Origin: Siphonodentalium dalli
Lineage: Eukaryota; Mollusca; Scaphopoda; Gadilida; Siphonodentaliidae
Assembly (NCBI GenBank): GCA_032622095.1
Contig: CP136067.1
Span: forward strand, 196,752,052 to 196,816,051
Reading direction: 5' to 3'
DNA: 64,000 bases
The translations under genes and the position numbers were made by a program. Numbering within the stretch: position 1 is the first letter of the stretch; every line of letters starts with the position of its first letter. The notes under the pieces are model-generated. The model worked only from the letters and a program-made list of their open reading frames with translations, did not search any database and was not told the DNA's origin. This document shows, piece by piece, positions 1-12,100 of the stretch.

Positions 1-189
1 TTAACCATAATTCTTTGCGCATGGAAACAATTATTAATGTTCCTTGCCAGTCGTTCCCTCACATGGTGGCAATCATAAAGAGTGTTTGTCGAATACCGTT
101 TTTCATATAGCAATTACCCACATGGCTTCACTCCATTTCATCTTCTGTAACTTTCTCTTCCCCTCTTCCTATCTGTATTCAGTCTAAAA

Positions 190-201
190 CTCTCTCTCCG
201 C

Positions 202-229
<28 letters not shown>
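190..229. repeat. CT microsatellite
   Basis: Simple (CT)n tract of about 28 bp with a slightly impure start. Bases 1-278 hold nothing else I can recognise. Confidence 0.9.
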
Positions 230-235
<6 letters not shown>

Positions 236-278
236 AACCTAGAACAATTTACCATTTATTTGTGTTGTATACCATGTC

Positions 279-390
279 ATTCATTAACATGTTCTTGATT
301 TCAATAAAAAAAAGTGTTTGTCGCGCTCATATGCAGTGCGGAAAGTTCAAAACATATAATTGATTTCTATGATTTCGGTACCTGTCATGG
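279..390 (+). repeat. Direct repeat R1, copy 1
   Basis: About 110 bp beginning ATTCATTAACATGTTCTTGA and ending near TGTCATGG. It recurs in the same orientation at 1228-1374, where a purine-rich insertion separates the two halves. The 837 bp between the copies contain no gene or repeat I recognise. The copies could be remnants of one dispersed family or termini of a small element. Confidence 0.7.
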
Positions 391-1227
391 TTAGTACAAC
401 AAGAATGTCCGGCGCAGAGATAAGTATCCCGGATCGATAGCTGCACTATCTATAGGAATCACTGAGCTAAATGGTTTCCCATAGGCGACAGTGTTATCGT
501 TTCGACCGAATTCAACAGGCTATTCCAGTGGTGTTTAACAAGCCAGATTGACACCAGTTGATCACGAAAATGCAAGAAAAATCATAGGTCATGTGTTTAC
601 TTTTTAAAATAAATCCCAAAGTGGAGAGTGGCTAAAATGCAAGCTTGGCGCCAAGCTTGATGTACAAATCAAATAAACACGATGTCATCCTTTAATAACG
701 TGTCGCATGTATCAGGTGAGGGTCATTCTTCAGTTACCTTCAACTTTAGTATTCCACGGTGTACTCGCTCCCCGACTCTAGAACACATTTAGCTCCCTGA
801 TTCCTATACACAGTACATGAAGGTGATGTTACTGTACAGACAGAGACACTTTATAAGACACCGACTCTGCATGCGGTGCTATGTTATTTGATATTGTACA
901 GAGCAGAGTATCGAAGCATCGTCGCCACTTTAGTCAAATTGCATCGGACGACGGATGAGTGCAGTTCTCACTTTCTGCATAAGGAATGGAGTTCTCACTT
1001 GCGTGTTCGCTCCAATCAATCATGATTTAATTCCTGAAAAATCGCGTGATTAGATTAACCAAATGAATTCAACCTTGATGCGGAACTGCAAATTGAACGA
1101 GAAATTCCTCAATCGTTAGTTATGTTGTGCACGGTGCCGCATGGCCGCATACCGGTTACGATACACATCTTGGAATGCAGACACGAAAGGTCCAAGAAAA
1201 GAACAAAAACAGAACAAGGACCGTGTA

Positions 1228-1374
1228 ATTCATTAACATGTTCTTGATTTCAATAAAAATATTTTTAAAAAAGAAGAAGAAAAAAAAGTGTTTGTCGCAC
1301 TCCTATATGAAATGCGGAAAAAGCTCAAAACAACTAATTAATTTCTATGATTTCGGTATACTCGTCATGCATGG
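1228..1374 (+). repeat. Direct repeat R1, copy 2
   Basis: Second copy of the repeat at 279-390, carrying an extra A/G-rich stretch of about 30 bp after the conserved first 30 bases. Confidence 0.7.
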
Positions 1375-1421
1375 TATATGTGCGGAATATCATCAGGGAC
1401 ATTGCTATTGGATCTCCCCGT

Positions 1422-1444
1422 GGGGGGGGGGGGGGGGGGGGGGG
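1422..1444 (+). repeat. Poly-G tract
   Basis: Uninterrupted run of 23 G. The surrounding 1375-1786 region has no convincing coding sequence; the short frames across it are glycine runs caused by this tract. Confidence 0.95.
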
Positions 1445-1786
1445 CTGGGGTGGTGGGGGATGTAAAATATTGGAGTTTCCAATTGCACCTCTTGAACCAG
1501 ATCGTCATTTTGAAGTATGAAAAAAACCCTTGTCCAACTGGTACCTCATACTTTCCAACTGTTGGGGGAAAAAAACAACAAATTTCAAACTAAAGACAAC
1601 AAATTGCAAACTATCAAAATATGCAATGTCAAGTCACATTGGTCTGTCCAACTAATATCAGCCATAGACTTTCCAACCGTTGAAATTATTGGCAAAATTG
1701 GGGGAGACGGGCGGCGCACCCAAAACCAGCTGGTGACGTCATACTTGTTCACGCTGGTCGTCCTATAATACCCACTGCGGGCAAAT

Positions 1787-2295
1787 ATTGAATAAACCAT
1801 GTTGCGGACACGTAGGTTTGTTTTGAGGGAAATTTTGTTGTTAATGTTTCTTCAGACACAACTCCGGATCCATGATACCCAGATTCAACCAAATGTTAAC
1901 AGTTCGACGAATAAAGCTCCAGAAAGTAACGAAATGCTCCATGAAGTGTGAGAATAAGCTTCCATGTTTCAATTTTGTGTTTTCAGCTCCAAGAAGAGTG
2001 CTTGGTGTAAACTTTGGACAATTATTGAGTAAACCCCGTTGTGGGCACGAGTGAAGACTACAGGTAGGTTTGTTTTGAGGGAAATTTTGTCATTAATTGT
2101 TTTTCTTCGGACACAAATCCGGATCCGCGAGGCACTTGATGAACCCGTCTTTAGCCAAATGTCAACAGTTCGACGAATAAAGCTCAATAAAGTGACGAAA
2201 TGCTCGATGAATTTTGAGAATAAGCTTCCATTTTTCAAATGTGTGTGTTTTCAGCTCCAAGATGAGTGCGTGGTGATAAATTTGGACATCGTTGT
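1787..2295 (+). repeat. Tandem duplication of a ~240-bp unit
   Basis: Copy 1 spans 1787-2023 and copy 2 spans 2024-2295. Both contain, in order, a TAAACC start, TAGGTTTGTTTTGAGGGAAA, an ACA/CTCCGGATCC-like stretch, CAGTTCGACGAATAAAGCTC and TTTTCAGCTCCAAGA. Copy 2 carries a 12-bp insertion and a longer middle. A third partial start (AGTAAACCCCGAAGCGGCCACG) lies at about 2410-2432, just before the minisatellite, so the minisatellite sits inside or beside a repeat array of larger period. Confidence 0.85.
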
Positions 2296-2502
2296 CAACG
2301 TTACATTGTTATAGATAATTTAGGAAACTAAATCTACGTTTACTTTGTAATTTGCTGCATTTAAGTAGGAAAATATTAACAATTGCATGTGATACTCCAC
2401 GCTGTCGAAGTAAACCCCGAAGCGGCCACGATTTTTGCCCGCATCGCCGTTTAATACTTTATCGATGCACGGTATGTTTGGAAAGATGTCTTTATTCTAG
2501 TT

Positions 2503-4486
2503 ATTCCCTACCATGCACAGTTATTTATCGGCGGACCAATCCCTACCATGCACACAGTTATCTATCGGCGGACCATTATACCTACCATCTATCAGCGGAC
2601 CAATACCTACCATGCACACAGTTGTCTATCGGCGGACCAATACCTACCATGCACACAGTTATCTATCGGCGGACCAATCCCTACCATGCACACAGTTGTC
2701 TATCGGCGGACCAACCCCTACCATGCATGCACACAGTTGTCTATCGGCGGACCAATCCCTACCATGCACACAGTTGTCTATCGGCGGACCAATCCCTACC
2801 ATGCACAGTTATCTATCGGCGGACCAATCCATACCATGCACAGTTATCTACCGGCGGACCAAAACATACCGTGCACAGTTATCTACCGGCGGACCAAAAC
2901 ATACCGTGCACAGTTATCTACCGGCGGACCAAAACATACCGTGCACAGTTATCTACCGGCGGACCAAAACATACCGTGCACAGTTATCTACCGGCGGACC
3001 AATACCTACCATCCACACAGTTATCTATCGGCGGACCAATACCTACCATGCACAGTTATCTATCGGCGGACCAATACCTACCATGCACAGTTATCTACCG
3101 GCGGACCATTATACCTACCATCTATCAGCGGACCAAATCCCTACCATGCACACAGTTGTCTATCGGCGGACCAATACCTACCATGCACACAATTGTCTAT
3201 CGGCGGACCATTATACCTACCATGCACACAGTTATCTATCGGCGGACCAATCCCTACCATGCACACAGTTGTCTATCGGCGGACCAATACCTACCATGCA
3301 CACAATTGTCTATCGGCGGACCAATCCCTACCATGCACACAGTTGTCTATCGGCGGACCAATCCCTACCATCCACACAGTTATCTATCGGCGGACCAATA
3401 CCTACCATGCACAGTTATCTACCGGCGGACCAATCCCTACCATGCACACAGTTGTCTATCGGCGGACCAATACCTACCATGCACACAATTGTCTATCGGC
3501 GGACCATTATACCTATCATCTATCAGCGGACCAAATCCCTACCATGCACACTTGTCTATCGGCGGACCAATCCCTACCATGCACAGTTATCTATCGGCGG
3601 ACCAATCCCTACCATGCACACAGTTGTCTATCGGCGGACCAATCCCTACCATGCACAGTTGTCTATCGGCGGACCAATCCCTACCATGCACACATTTGTC
3701 TATCGGCGGACCAATACCTACCATGCACAGTTGTCTATCGGCGGACCAATCCCTACCATGCATACACGCAGTTGTCTATCGGCGGACCAATCCCTACCAT
3801 GCACAGTTGTCTATCAGCGGACCAATCCCTACCATGCACAGTTGTCTATCGGCGGACCAATACATACCATGCACAGTTATCTATCGGCGGACCAATCCCT
3901 CCCATGCACAGTTGTCTATCAGCGGACCAATCCCTACCATGCACAGTTGTCTATCGGCGGACCAATCCCTACCATGCATGCACACAGTTATCTATCGGCG
4001 GACCAATCCCTACCATGCACAGTTATCTATCGGTGGACCAATCCCTACCATGCACAGTTGTCTATCGGCGGACCAATACATACCATGCACAGTTATCTAT
4101 CGGCGGACCAAATCCCTACCATGCACAGTTGTCTATCGGCGGACCAATCCCTACCATGCACAGTTGTCTATCGGCGGACCAATACATACCATGCACAGTT
4201 GTCTATCGGCGGACCAAATCCCTATCATGCACAGTTGTCTATCGGCGGACCAATCCCTACCATGCACAGTTGTCTATCAGCGGACCAATCCCTACCATGC
4301 ACAGTTGTCTATCGGCGGACCAATCCCTACCATGCACAGTTGTCTATCGGCGGACCAATCCCTACTATGCACACAATTATCTATCAGCGGACCAAATCCC
4401 TACCATGCACAGTTGTCTATCAGCGGACCAATCCCTACTATGCACACAATTATCTATCGACGGACCAATCCCTACCATGCACACAG
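2503..4486. repeat. 35/37-bp minisatellite (~55 copies)
   Basis: The unit reads CCCTACCATGCACAGTTGTC followed by TATCGGCGGACCAAT (35 bp). A 37-bp form has CACACAG in place of CACAG. A homogeneous block of the variant ACATACCGTGCACAGTTATC / TACCGGCGGACC occupies roughly 2855-3000, and a CTATCAGCGGACC variant is scattered. The unit has no stop codon in any forward frame, so three overlapping frames of more than 650 codons run through it. They are periodic translations of the same DNA and I do not call them genes. Confidence 0.95.
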
Positions 4487-4629
4487 GTCAACACGTTTCA
4501 TGTTTCACGCGATGCGAGTTATTTTAGTAAATTGTATAAGGCTAATCTGGCTGTGTCGAATTGAGCTATAGCGATGGGATATATCGCAGGACAACACATT
4601 TTGGGTTTTCGCGGATGTCATTCGCGGAT

Positions 4630-5015
4630 GTCTCATTGTTGCATGTAACTTTTATAACCGCATTAATTGCTTTCGATGTTTATAGGTATGAACAATGGCT
4701 GGGCCACTCTTGAAGATTTTATAGCTAGAACACAATGCGTAATATAATAGCTAACTTTGCTGATGAAGTATAATACATATCTCAGTTTGAATGTAGATTA
4801 AATGTTTTGCGGAGTATCGGGTGTTTAATCCGTTAGTAGATTTTTGATCCGCATTTAGAGCAATAAGCCATAGTTTTTGTAATAATTTGAAGGATTAGTT
4901 GTTTTAACGGAATTCTGAAGTGGTGCATTCGTGAAACCAATATATTTTATATTATAATATATATTTATGCCTAATATGATCTTGAGGGCGTTACAATTTC
5001 TGATTATGGTTTTCT
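4630..5015 (+). repeat. Dispersed repeat R2, plus-strand copy
   Basis: Shares with the inverted copy at 27890-28205 a run of matching blocks: GCATTAATTGCTTTC, AATGGCTGG, TTTGATCCGCATTTAGA, AATAATTTGAAGGATTAGTT, GTTTTAACGGAATTCTGAAG, TTGAGGGCGTTAC. No reading frame of note. The family is unclassified. The following stretch up to 5365 has no recognisable feature. Confidence 0.75.
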
Positions 5016-5421
5016 TGTTAATTCATACTGAGTTGTTATATATCTGTAAAGTCCCTCCCGGATATGATTACTCATGCACGAGTGTGGTTAGTCCGTCCGT
5101 CGTGTGGCCAATACGTGGAGGTCTCATGCTCTGCAACATCTGGTGGGCCGCGTCTATACTTTCTGCGGCCGACTTTTATCATTGATCGGCTTTTTTCTAA
5201 AACAAATCCTTAGCTCTGTGCGTTCTTGTGAACAGTTGACATTCATATCACATATATACCGGGGGGTGAGTCTTGGTAATCCAATGTTTCCTTCGACGTA
5301 TAGCAGCTAGTGAAATCGGTAGGGATAGATCTTACAAGATGCTGTGCATTGAACGAAACTTGAACTATATATGTGACCCGCCATATCAAATCCAGTCGTA
5401 AGTCGGGATGTTTTTACCCTG

Positions 5422-5491
5422 TGCCAATGCATTCTCTTATATATGCTAGTCGACCATAGGTCGCCTCGCATATATAAGAGAATGCATTGGC
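5422..5491. repeat. 70-bp palindromic cassette
   Basis: Arms GCCAATGCATTCTCTTATAT and its reverse complement around a centre containing CGACCATAGGTCG. A nearly identical cassette in the opposite sense lies at 5710-5778. Confidence 0.9.
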
Positions 5492-5709
5492 CTAACACTT
5501 TTTTATCATGTTCTTTAAATAAATGTTTCTTACAATTTTTAGGACATAAAATAAAAAAAATCCATTACCCTGCAGGGAGCCCCACACATATATAGAAGCA
5601 CATAAAAGAGTGTCGTCTGCTCATGTTTGTCTGGGGCTCTGTATGGGTGAAATTATAAAATTGTTAAAGAATACAAGAACAAATTATTAAAATTGTAAAA
5701 AAATGTTAG

Positions 5710-5778
5710 GCCAATGCATTCTCTTATATATGCGAGACGACATATGGTCGACTCGCATATATAAGAGAATGCATTGGC
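5710..5778. repeat. 70-bp palindromic cassette
   Basis: Same palindrome as 5422-5491, facing the other end of the element, with centre variant GACGACATATGGTCG. Confidence 0.9.
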
Positions 5779-6120
5779 ACAGGGTAAAAAAATCCCGACT
5801 TACGACTGGATTTGATATGGCGGGTCACATATAGTCTGGATTCACTCAGTCTGGGCCCCCTTCCACGGGGTTGTGTAATATATGTAGACTGTTATTTAGG
5901 CTTGGTGGCGGTTGTATGCCGCTTTAATATCAATCATCCAATATTTAAAGATGATCTATCTCTTCCCAACAAGTTTTATATAGTTTCTCGGGTATAAAAT
6001 AATAGATATGAATCGATGACACCTCTCCGGAAATCTTCAATCAATTAATATTAGTTTTATTTAGATTTTTTTTTAATGATATTCGTGGGGTCAGTTTTAG
6101 GTACTATTTTTTAGAACAGA

Positions 6121-6631
6121 TACAGTACCAGTCAAAAGAAGTGGTATATTAAGCGCGCTATTTTCGTGCCCAATATCGCAATAATATTGCAAGTGGAAAC
6201 ACTTATAAGCGCGCCGATTGCGATATTATTGCAATATTTTACGCTTAATATCGCAATATTAAGCGCTTAATATTGCGATATCTTGCGCTCAAAATTGTTA
6301 CATTTTAAGCAAACTATTGCTACATCTATATTGTTCATTGCATAAATAGAGACAATGTTTTAGATTTATATATAATTATAGTTGTAAATGCTATATTTAC
6401 ACTATATGTACAATATCTGCACAGTATCTATCTGATATAAATATAACACGATCGGGCTGCATGAAATTTTGCGCGCTTAATATCGCAATATTTTGCTCTC
6501 AATATCGCAAAAATAAGCGCGACAGATTTTTGGTATATTGCGCTTTAATCGCGCCTTTTTCGAAATTAAACGCGCTCAAAATCGCAATAAAGGCGCGCCT
6601 CAATATACCACTTCTTCTTACTGGTACTGTA
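6121..6631. mobile_element. Tc1/mariner-type MITE (TA target site)
   Basis: TA dinucleotides at 6121-6122 and 6630-6631 flank a 507-bp element starting CAGTACCAGTCAAAAGAAGT and ending with the near-perfect inverse. CAGT termini plus TA duplication are the family hallmarks of Tc1/mariner. The interior is built of repeated, self-complementary GCGCTTAATATCGCAATATT-like motifs in both orientations. No transposase frame. Confidence 0.8.
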
Positions 6632-6967
6632 ACCGCATAAAACCACTCGGACCATACAAAGAGCGTACCGAGAATGAGAACTCTATGGTGTTATACATGT
6701 ACTGTAGCACCCTCAATTACGGCAAATTGCCGATGATCTAAGAGATTTACCACAAATTGCGATTGAAATAAACCACTAAGATTAATAAGATTAGTATGCA
6801 TTTATAGACAAATAATATACCACATCTTCAGTACATAGTCTTGAAATCGGGATTTATTAAATAATGTTGTTGTTGTAATTGTAGCCCGGAAATGATAGAC
6901 CATCTTTAAGACGTATATATATAAAATATCCAAAGGCCGGAAGACGCATATCCCGCGCGCTTGTCCG

Positions 6968-7077
6968 TCAAATATAAGGGAAGAAGAAGTACATGAATAT
7001 AACCATGAAGACGATGGCGATGAAGCCTATCCATATCCACATACAGATGGAACACGTATCCTCGTCCGGAACCTGTG
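6968..7077 (-). CDS. Possible terminal exon with a membrane helix (weak)
   Basis: On the minus strand the last unit of the 75-bp array supplies a pyrimidine-rich 3' splice site (CTGTTCCACAG), then a frame reading VPDEDTCSICMWIWIGFIAI and VFMVIFMYFFFPYI before a stop at 6968. The end is strongly hydrophobic and would make one membrane helix. If this is a real exon, the minisatellite arose by repeated duplication of its intron-exon junction. If one reads back through the array, the same frame is interrupted by a single TAG near 7555-7557. No homologue recognised; an accidental frame is the main alternative. Confidence 0.2.
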
Positions 7078-8002
7078 GAACAGAAAACAAACAAATCGTT
7101 ACAATCCATATCCACATACAGATGGAACACGTATCCTCGTCCGGAACCTGTGGAACAGAAAACAAACAAATCGTTACAATCCATATCCACATACAGATGG
7201 AACACGTATCCTCGTCCGGAACCTGTGGAACAGAAAACAAACAAATCGTTACAATCCATATCCACATACAGATGGAACACGTATCCTCGTCTGGAACCTG
7301 TAAAACAGAAAACAAACAAATCGTTACAATCCATATCCACATACAGATGGAACACGTATCCTCGTCTGGAACCTGTAAAACAGAAAACAAACAAATCGTT
7401 ACAATCCATATCCACATACAGATGGAACACGTATCCTCGTCCGGAACCTGTGGAACAGAAAACAAACAAATCGTTACAATCCATATCCACATACAGATGG
7501 AACACGTATCCTCGTCCGGAACCTGTGGAACAGAAAACAAACAAATCGTTACAATCTATATCCACATACAGATGGAACACGTATCCTCGTCCGGAACCTG
7601 TGGAACAGAAAACAAACAAATCGTTACAATCCATATCCACATACAGATGGAACACGTATCCTCGTCCGGAACCTGTGGAACAGAAAACAAACAAATCGTT
7701 ACAATCCATATCCACATACAGATGGAACACGTATCCTCGTCCGGAACCTGTGGAACAGAAAACAAACAAATCGTTACAATCCATATCCACATACAGATGG
7801 AACACGCATCCTCGTCTGGAACCTGTGGAACAGAAAACAAACAAATCGTTACAATCCATATCCACATACAGATGGAACACGTATCCTCGTCTGGCACCTG
7901 TGAAACAGAAAACAAAAACACCATTACAATCCATATCCACATACAGATGGAACACGTATCCTCGTCTGGAACCTGTGAAACAGAAAACAAACAAATCGTT
8001 AC
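7028..8002. repeat. 75-bp minisatellite, 13 copies
   Basis: Exactly 13 units of 75 bp, each beginning ATCCATATCCACATACAGAT and ending CAAACAAATCGTTACA. Copies differ at a few sites (CCGG/CTGG, GTGG/GTAA). Because 75 is a multiple of three and the unit is poor in stops, long frames are open on both strands. The most suggestive is on the minus strand: TTTGTTTTCTGTTCCACAG is a good 3' splice site, followed by codons for VPDEDTCSICMWIWI, and after the last copy the frame continues into a hydrophobic helix (see 6968-7026). I treat the array as non-coding unless transcript data show otherwise. Confidence 0.95.
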
Positions 8003-8029
8003 CTCTTTCGTTACTAATATAGATTCGTG

Positions 8030-8112
8030 CACTCAGTTATAAATATATACATAGGAATGGTCTATTATTCATCTGAAGGGATGTTCAGGAAATGTAAGCA
8101 GACGACAGTCAA
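8030..8112 (+). repeat. Dispersed repeat R3, plus-strand copy
   Basis: CACTCAGTTATAAA, GTCTATTATTCATCTGAAGG, GATGTTCAGGAAAT and AAGCAGACGACAG recur inverted at 58665-58750. Unclassified. Confidence 0.75.
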
Positions 8113-8126
8113 GCGATAAGATAATA

Positions 8127-8704
8127 AGCGAGATAACTGAGTCGCGGCCATATTGGATTCATCCGTACCGTTCCGCTGTTTAAGTGCTAAAGGTCAATAA
8201 TCCAAACCTCAGTATATCTTTTTTCTGCCAAAAATATGTCACCTAATTCTCACCCATAAATGATCTCCCTTTGAAGTTAAACACTGTAACTATTATTCAG
8301 AGAAGATGTCCAATTTACAATGAATGCAAATCAGTGGCATGAAATATTTTAAAATTCCAGCTGATGAGCTTACATTTATTTGCGGTAATTGATCACATCA
8401 GCGAGCGCCATCTTAACCATTTCTTTATTAAATGCTCGTTTTTGAGTATAGTTCCCGCCCAGAGCATGAATCCTTCTGCGCCTGCATAAGGGAGATCGAT
8501 GCCTCGCGATTCACCCAGCCCCTCCCCGTTCCACAGTTAAAGGCTACAGGTCAAAGTTCTGGGGGTGCATTCCATATATATTTATAAATTATTCTTAACT
8601 TCCAAATATGGAATCATACTCCAAAACTTTGACCGGTAGCACTAAAACCACGGAACCGGACCTGTTGGATCCAATATGGCCGCGAGTTAGTGACAGAGCG
8701 TATT
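8127..8704. mobile_element. MITE of the GTCACTGAGTCGCGGCC family, with internal insertion
   Basis: The left end (ACTGAGTCGCGGCCATATTG, 8138-8160) and right end (its inverse, with GGATCCAATATGGCCGCGAG, TTAGTGAC and GCGTATTG) match the termini of the elements at 35851-36020 and 37144-43803. Inner sequences TACCGTTCCG, AGTGCTA and GGTCAA are shared too. The 8230-8510 interior is absent from the 170-bp copy at 35.85 kb, so it is probably an insertion. Non-autonomous; no coding capacity. Confidence 0.75.
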
Positions 8705-8755
8705 GCCTTTTACAATATTGACAACAGGCCTGAGAATATGGTGCCAGACATTTAC

Positions 8756-8847
8756 AGAATGAGGTCCCCAGAGGGTGAATTTGGTGACGCTACCATGCAC
8801 GCACAGCGACTAGCATCACTAAATTCACCCTATGGGGACCTCATTCT
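8756..8847. repeat. Hairpin with 33-bp arms
   Basis: AGAATGAGGTCCCCAGAGGG (8756 onward) is inverted at 8815-8847, around a 26-bp loop. A third, diverged arm (AGAATGAGGTAACCGGAGGG) lies near 9077. The short frame across it is not credible as a gene. Confidence 0.8.
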
Positions 8848-9180
8848 GCTTAAGCTCTCATGTTCTATAGGAGACCTAGATTCCGATTTAAATTCCCAGA
8901 TGGGTAATATTATGAAATGCACCCATTGGACACCTCGATAAATGCCGATTGTGTCGTCTGTCAATTTGGCGATACAGAGAAGCTAAACTAAAAAAGGAAA
9001 AGGAATTTTCTAAAGAAACTAAAAACATGTTTATTTGATCATAAAGATACATTCCAAAGAAAATGAGGCCTATGCAGAATGAGGTAACCGGAGGGTGAAT
9101 TTAGTTGTGTTATTCAGCTGTGCGGTGGAGCGTAACTAAATGCCGCAAATGTCCGGAGTCATATTCCCAGGCCTGATTGG

Positions 9181-12100
9181 CAATAATCGATATTCTATTC
9201 TGCGATAATCGATATTCTATTCTGCGATAATCGATATTCTATTCTGCGATAATCTATATTCCTTTCTGCGATAATCTATATCCTATTCTGCGATAATCTA
9301 TATTCTATTCTGCGATAATCTATATTCTATTCTGCGATAATCTATATTCTATTCGGCGATAATCTATATTCTATTCTGCGATAATCGATATTCTATTCGG
9401 CGATAATCTATATTCTATTCTACGATAATCTATATTCTATTCTGCGATAATCTATTCTACGATAATCTATATTCTATTCTGCGATAATCGATATTCTATT
9501 CTGCGATAATTTATATACTATTCGGCGATAATCTATATTCTATTCTGCGATAATCTATATTCTATTCTGCGATAATCGATATTCTATTCGGCGATAATCT
9601 ATATTCTATTCTGCGATAATCTATATTCTATTCTACGATAATCTATATTCTATTCTACGATAATCTATATTCTATTCTGCGATAATCTATATTCTATTCT
9701 GCGATAATCGATATTCTATTCTGCGATAATCTATATTCTATTCTGCGATAATTGATATTCTATTCTGCGATAATCTATATTCTATGCTGCGATAATCTAT
9801 ATTCTATTCTGCGATAATCTATATTCTATTCTGCGATAATCTATATTCTATTCTGCGATAATCTATATTCTATTCTGCGATAATCTATATTCTATTCTGC
9901 GATAACCTATATTCTGTTCTGCGATAATTGATATTCTATTCTGCGATAATCTATATTCTATTCGGCGATAATCTATATTCTATTCTACGATAATCTATAT
10001 TCTATTCGGCGATAATCTATATTCTATTCTGCGATAATCTATATTCTATTCTGCGATAATCTATATTCTATTCGGCGATAATCTATATTCTATTCGGTGA
10101 TAATCTATATTCTATTCTGCGATAATCTATATTCTATTCGGCGATAATCTATATTCTATTCTACGATAATCAATATTCTATTCTGCGATAATCTATATTC
10201 TATTCTGCGATAATCGATATTCTATTCTGCGATAATCTATATTCTATTCTGCGATAATTGATATTCTATTCTGCGATAATCTATATTCTATGCTGCGATA
10301 ATCTATATTCTATTCTGCGATAATCTATATTCTATTCTGCGATAATCTATATTCTATTCTGCGATAATCTATATTCTATTCTGCGATAATCTATATTCTA
10401 TTCTGCGATAATCGATATTCTATTCTGCGATAATCTATATTCTATTCTGCGATAATTGATATTCTATTCTGCGATAATCTATATTCTATGCTGCGATAAT
10501 CTATATTCTATTCTGCGATAATCTATATTCTATTCTGCGATAATCTATATTCTATTCTGCGATAATCTATATTCTATTCTGCGATAATCTATATTCTATT
10601 CTGCGATAATCTATATTCTATTCGCGATAATCTATATTCTATTCGGCGATAATCTATATTCTATTCTGCGATAACCTATATTCTGTTCTGCGATAATTGA
10701 TATTCTATTCTGCGATAATCTATATTCTATGCTGCGATAATCTATATTCTATTCTGCGATAATCTATATTCTATTCGGCGATAATCTATATTCTATTCGG
10801 CGATAATCTATATTCTATTCTGCGATAATTGATATTCTATTCTGCGATAATCTATATTCTATTCGGCGATAATCTATATTCTATTCGACGATAATCTATA
10901 TTCTATTCTGCGATAATCTATATTCTATTCTGCGATAATTGATATTCTATTCTGCGATAATCTATATTCTATGCTGCGATAATCTATATTCTATTCTGCG
11001 ATAATCTATATTATATTCTGCGATAATTGATAGTCTATTCTGCGATAATCTATATTCTATTCGGCGATAATCTATATTCTATTCTGCGATAATCTATATT
11101 CTATTCTGCGATAATCTATATTCTATTCGGCGATAATCTATATTCTATTCTACGATAATCTATATTCTATTCGGCGATAATCTATATTCTATTCTACGAT
11201 AATCTATATTCTATTCGGCGATAATTTATATACTATTCGGCGATAATCTATATTCTATTCGGCGATAATCTATATTCTATTCGGCGATAATCTATATTCT
11301 ATTCGGCGATAATCTATATTCTATTCGGCGATAATATATATTCTATTCGGCGATAATCTATATTCTATTCTGCGATAATCTATATTCTTTTCGGCGATAA
11401 TCTATATTCTATTCGGCGATAATCTATATTCTATTCGGCGATAATCTATATTCTATTCGGCGATAATCTATATTCTATTCTGCGATAATCTATATTCTAT
11501 TCGGCGATAATCTATATTCTATTCGGCGATAATCTATATTTTATTCGGCGATAATCTATATTCTATTCGGCGATAATCTATATTCTATTCTGCAATAATC
11601 TATATTCTATTCTGCGATAATCTATATTCTTTTCGGCGATAATCTATATTCTATTCGGCGATAATCTATATTCTATTTGGCGATAATCTATATTCTATTC
11701 GGCGATAATCTATATTCTATTCTGCGATAATCTATATTCTATTCGGCGATAATCTATATTCTATTCTGCGATAATCTATATTCTATTCGGCGATAATCTA
11801 TATTCTATTCGGCGATAATCTATATTCTATTCTGCGATAATCTATATTCTATTCTGCGATAATCTATATTCTATTCGGCGATAATCTATATTCTATTCGG
11901 CGATAATCTATATTCTATTCGGCGATAATCTATATTCTATTCGGCGATAATCTATATTCTATTCTGCGATAATCTATATTCTATTCGGCGATAATCTATA
12001 TTCTATTCGGCGATAATCTATATTCTATTCGGCGATAATCTATATTCTATTCGGCGATAATCTATATTCTATTCTACGATAATCTATATTCTGTTCTGCG

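Larger units (their letters stand above)
5366..5835. mobile_element. MITE with ~55-bp TIRs and two internal palindromes
   Basis: Terminal inverted repeats TGTGACCCGCCATATCAAAT...CCAGTCGTAAGTCGGGAT start at 5372 and end at 5829, flanked on both sides by TATA, which fits a TA-type target duplication. Just inside each TIR lies a palindrome of about 70 bp (5422-5491 and 5710-5778) identical in type to those inside the TTAA-flanked elements near 15.7, 45.1 and 46.4 kb. Between them is a smaller GAGCCCC...GGGGCTC hairpin (5576-5640) that also occurs near 20 kb. No coding capacity. Confidence 0.85.

Noticed and set aside
2352-4571. Three overlapping plus-strand frames of 659-739 codons
   Set aside because: All three are the same 35/37-bp repeat read in different frames. 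The unit has no stop in any forward frame, and by rough reckoning a 35-bp unit lacks stops in all three frames fairly often by chance.
6906-8042. Long frames on both strands of the 75-bp array
   Set aside because: A period divisible by three keeps frames open on both strands at once; no start context or homologue favours any one of them. Only the unique minus-strand end is kept as a weak exon candidate.
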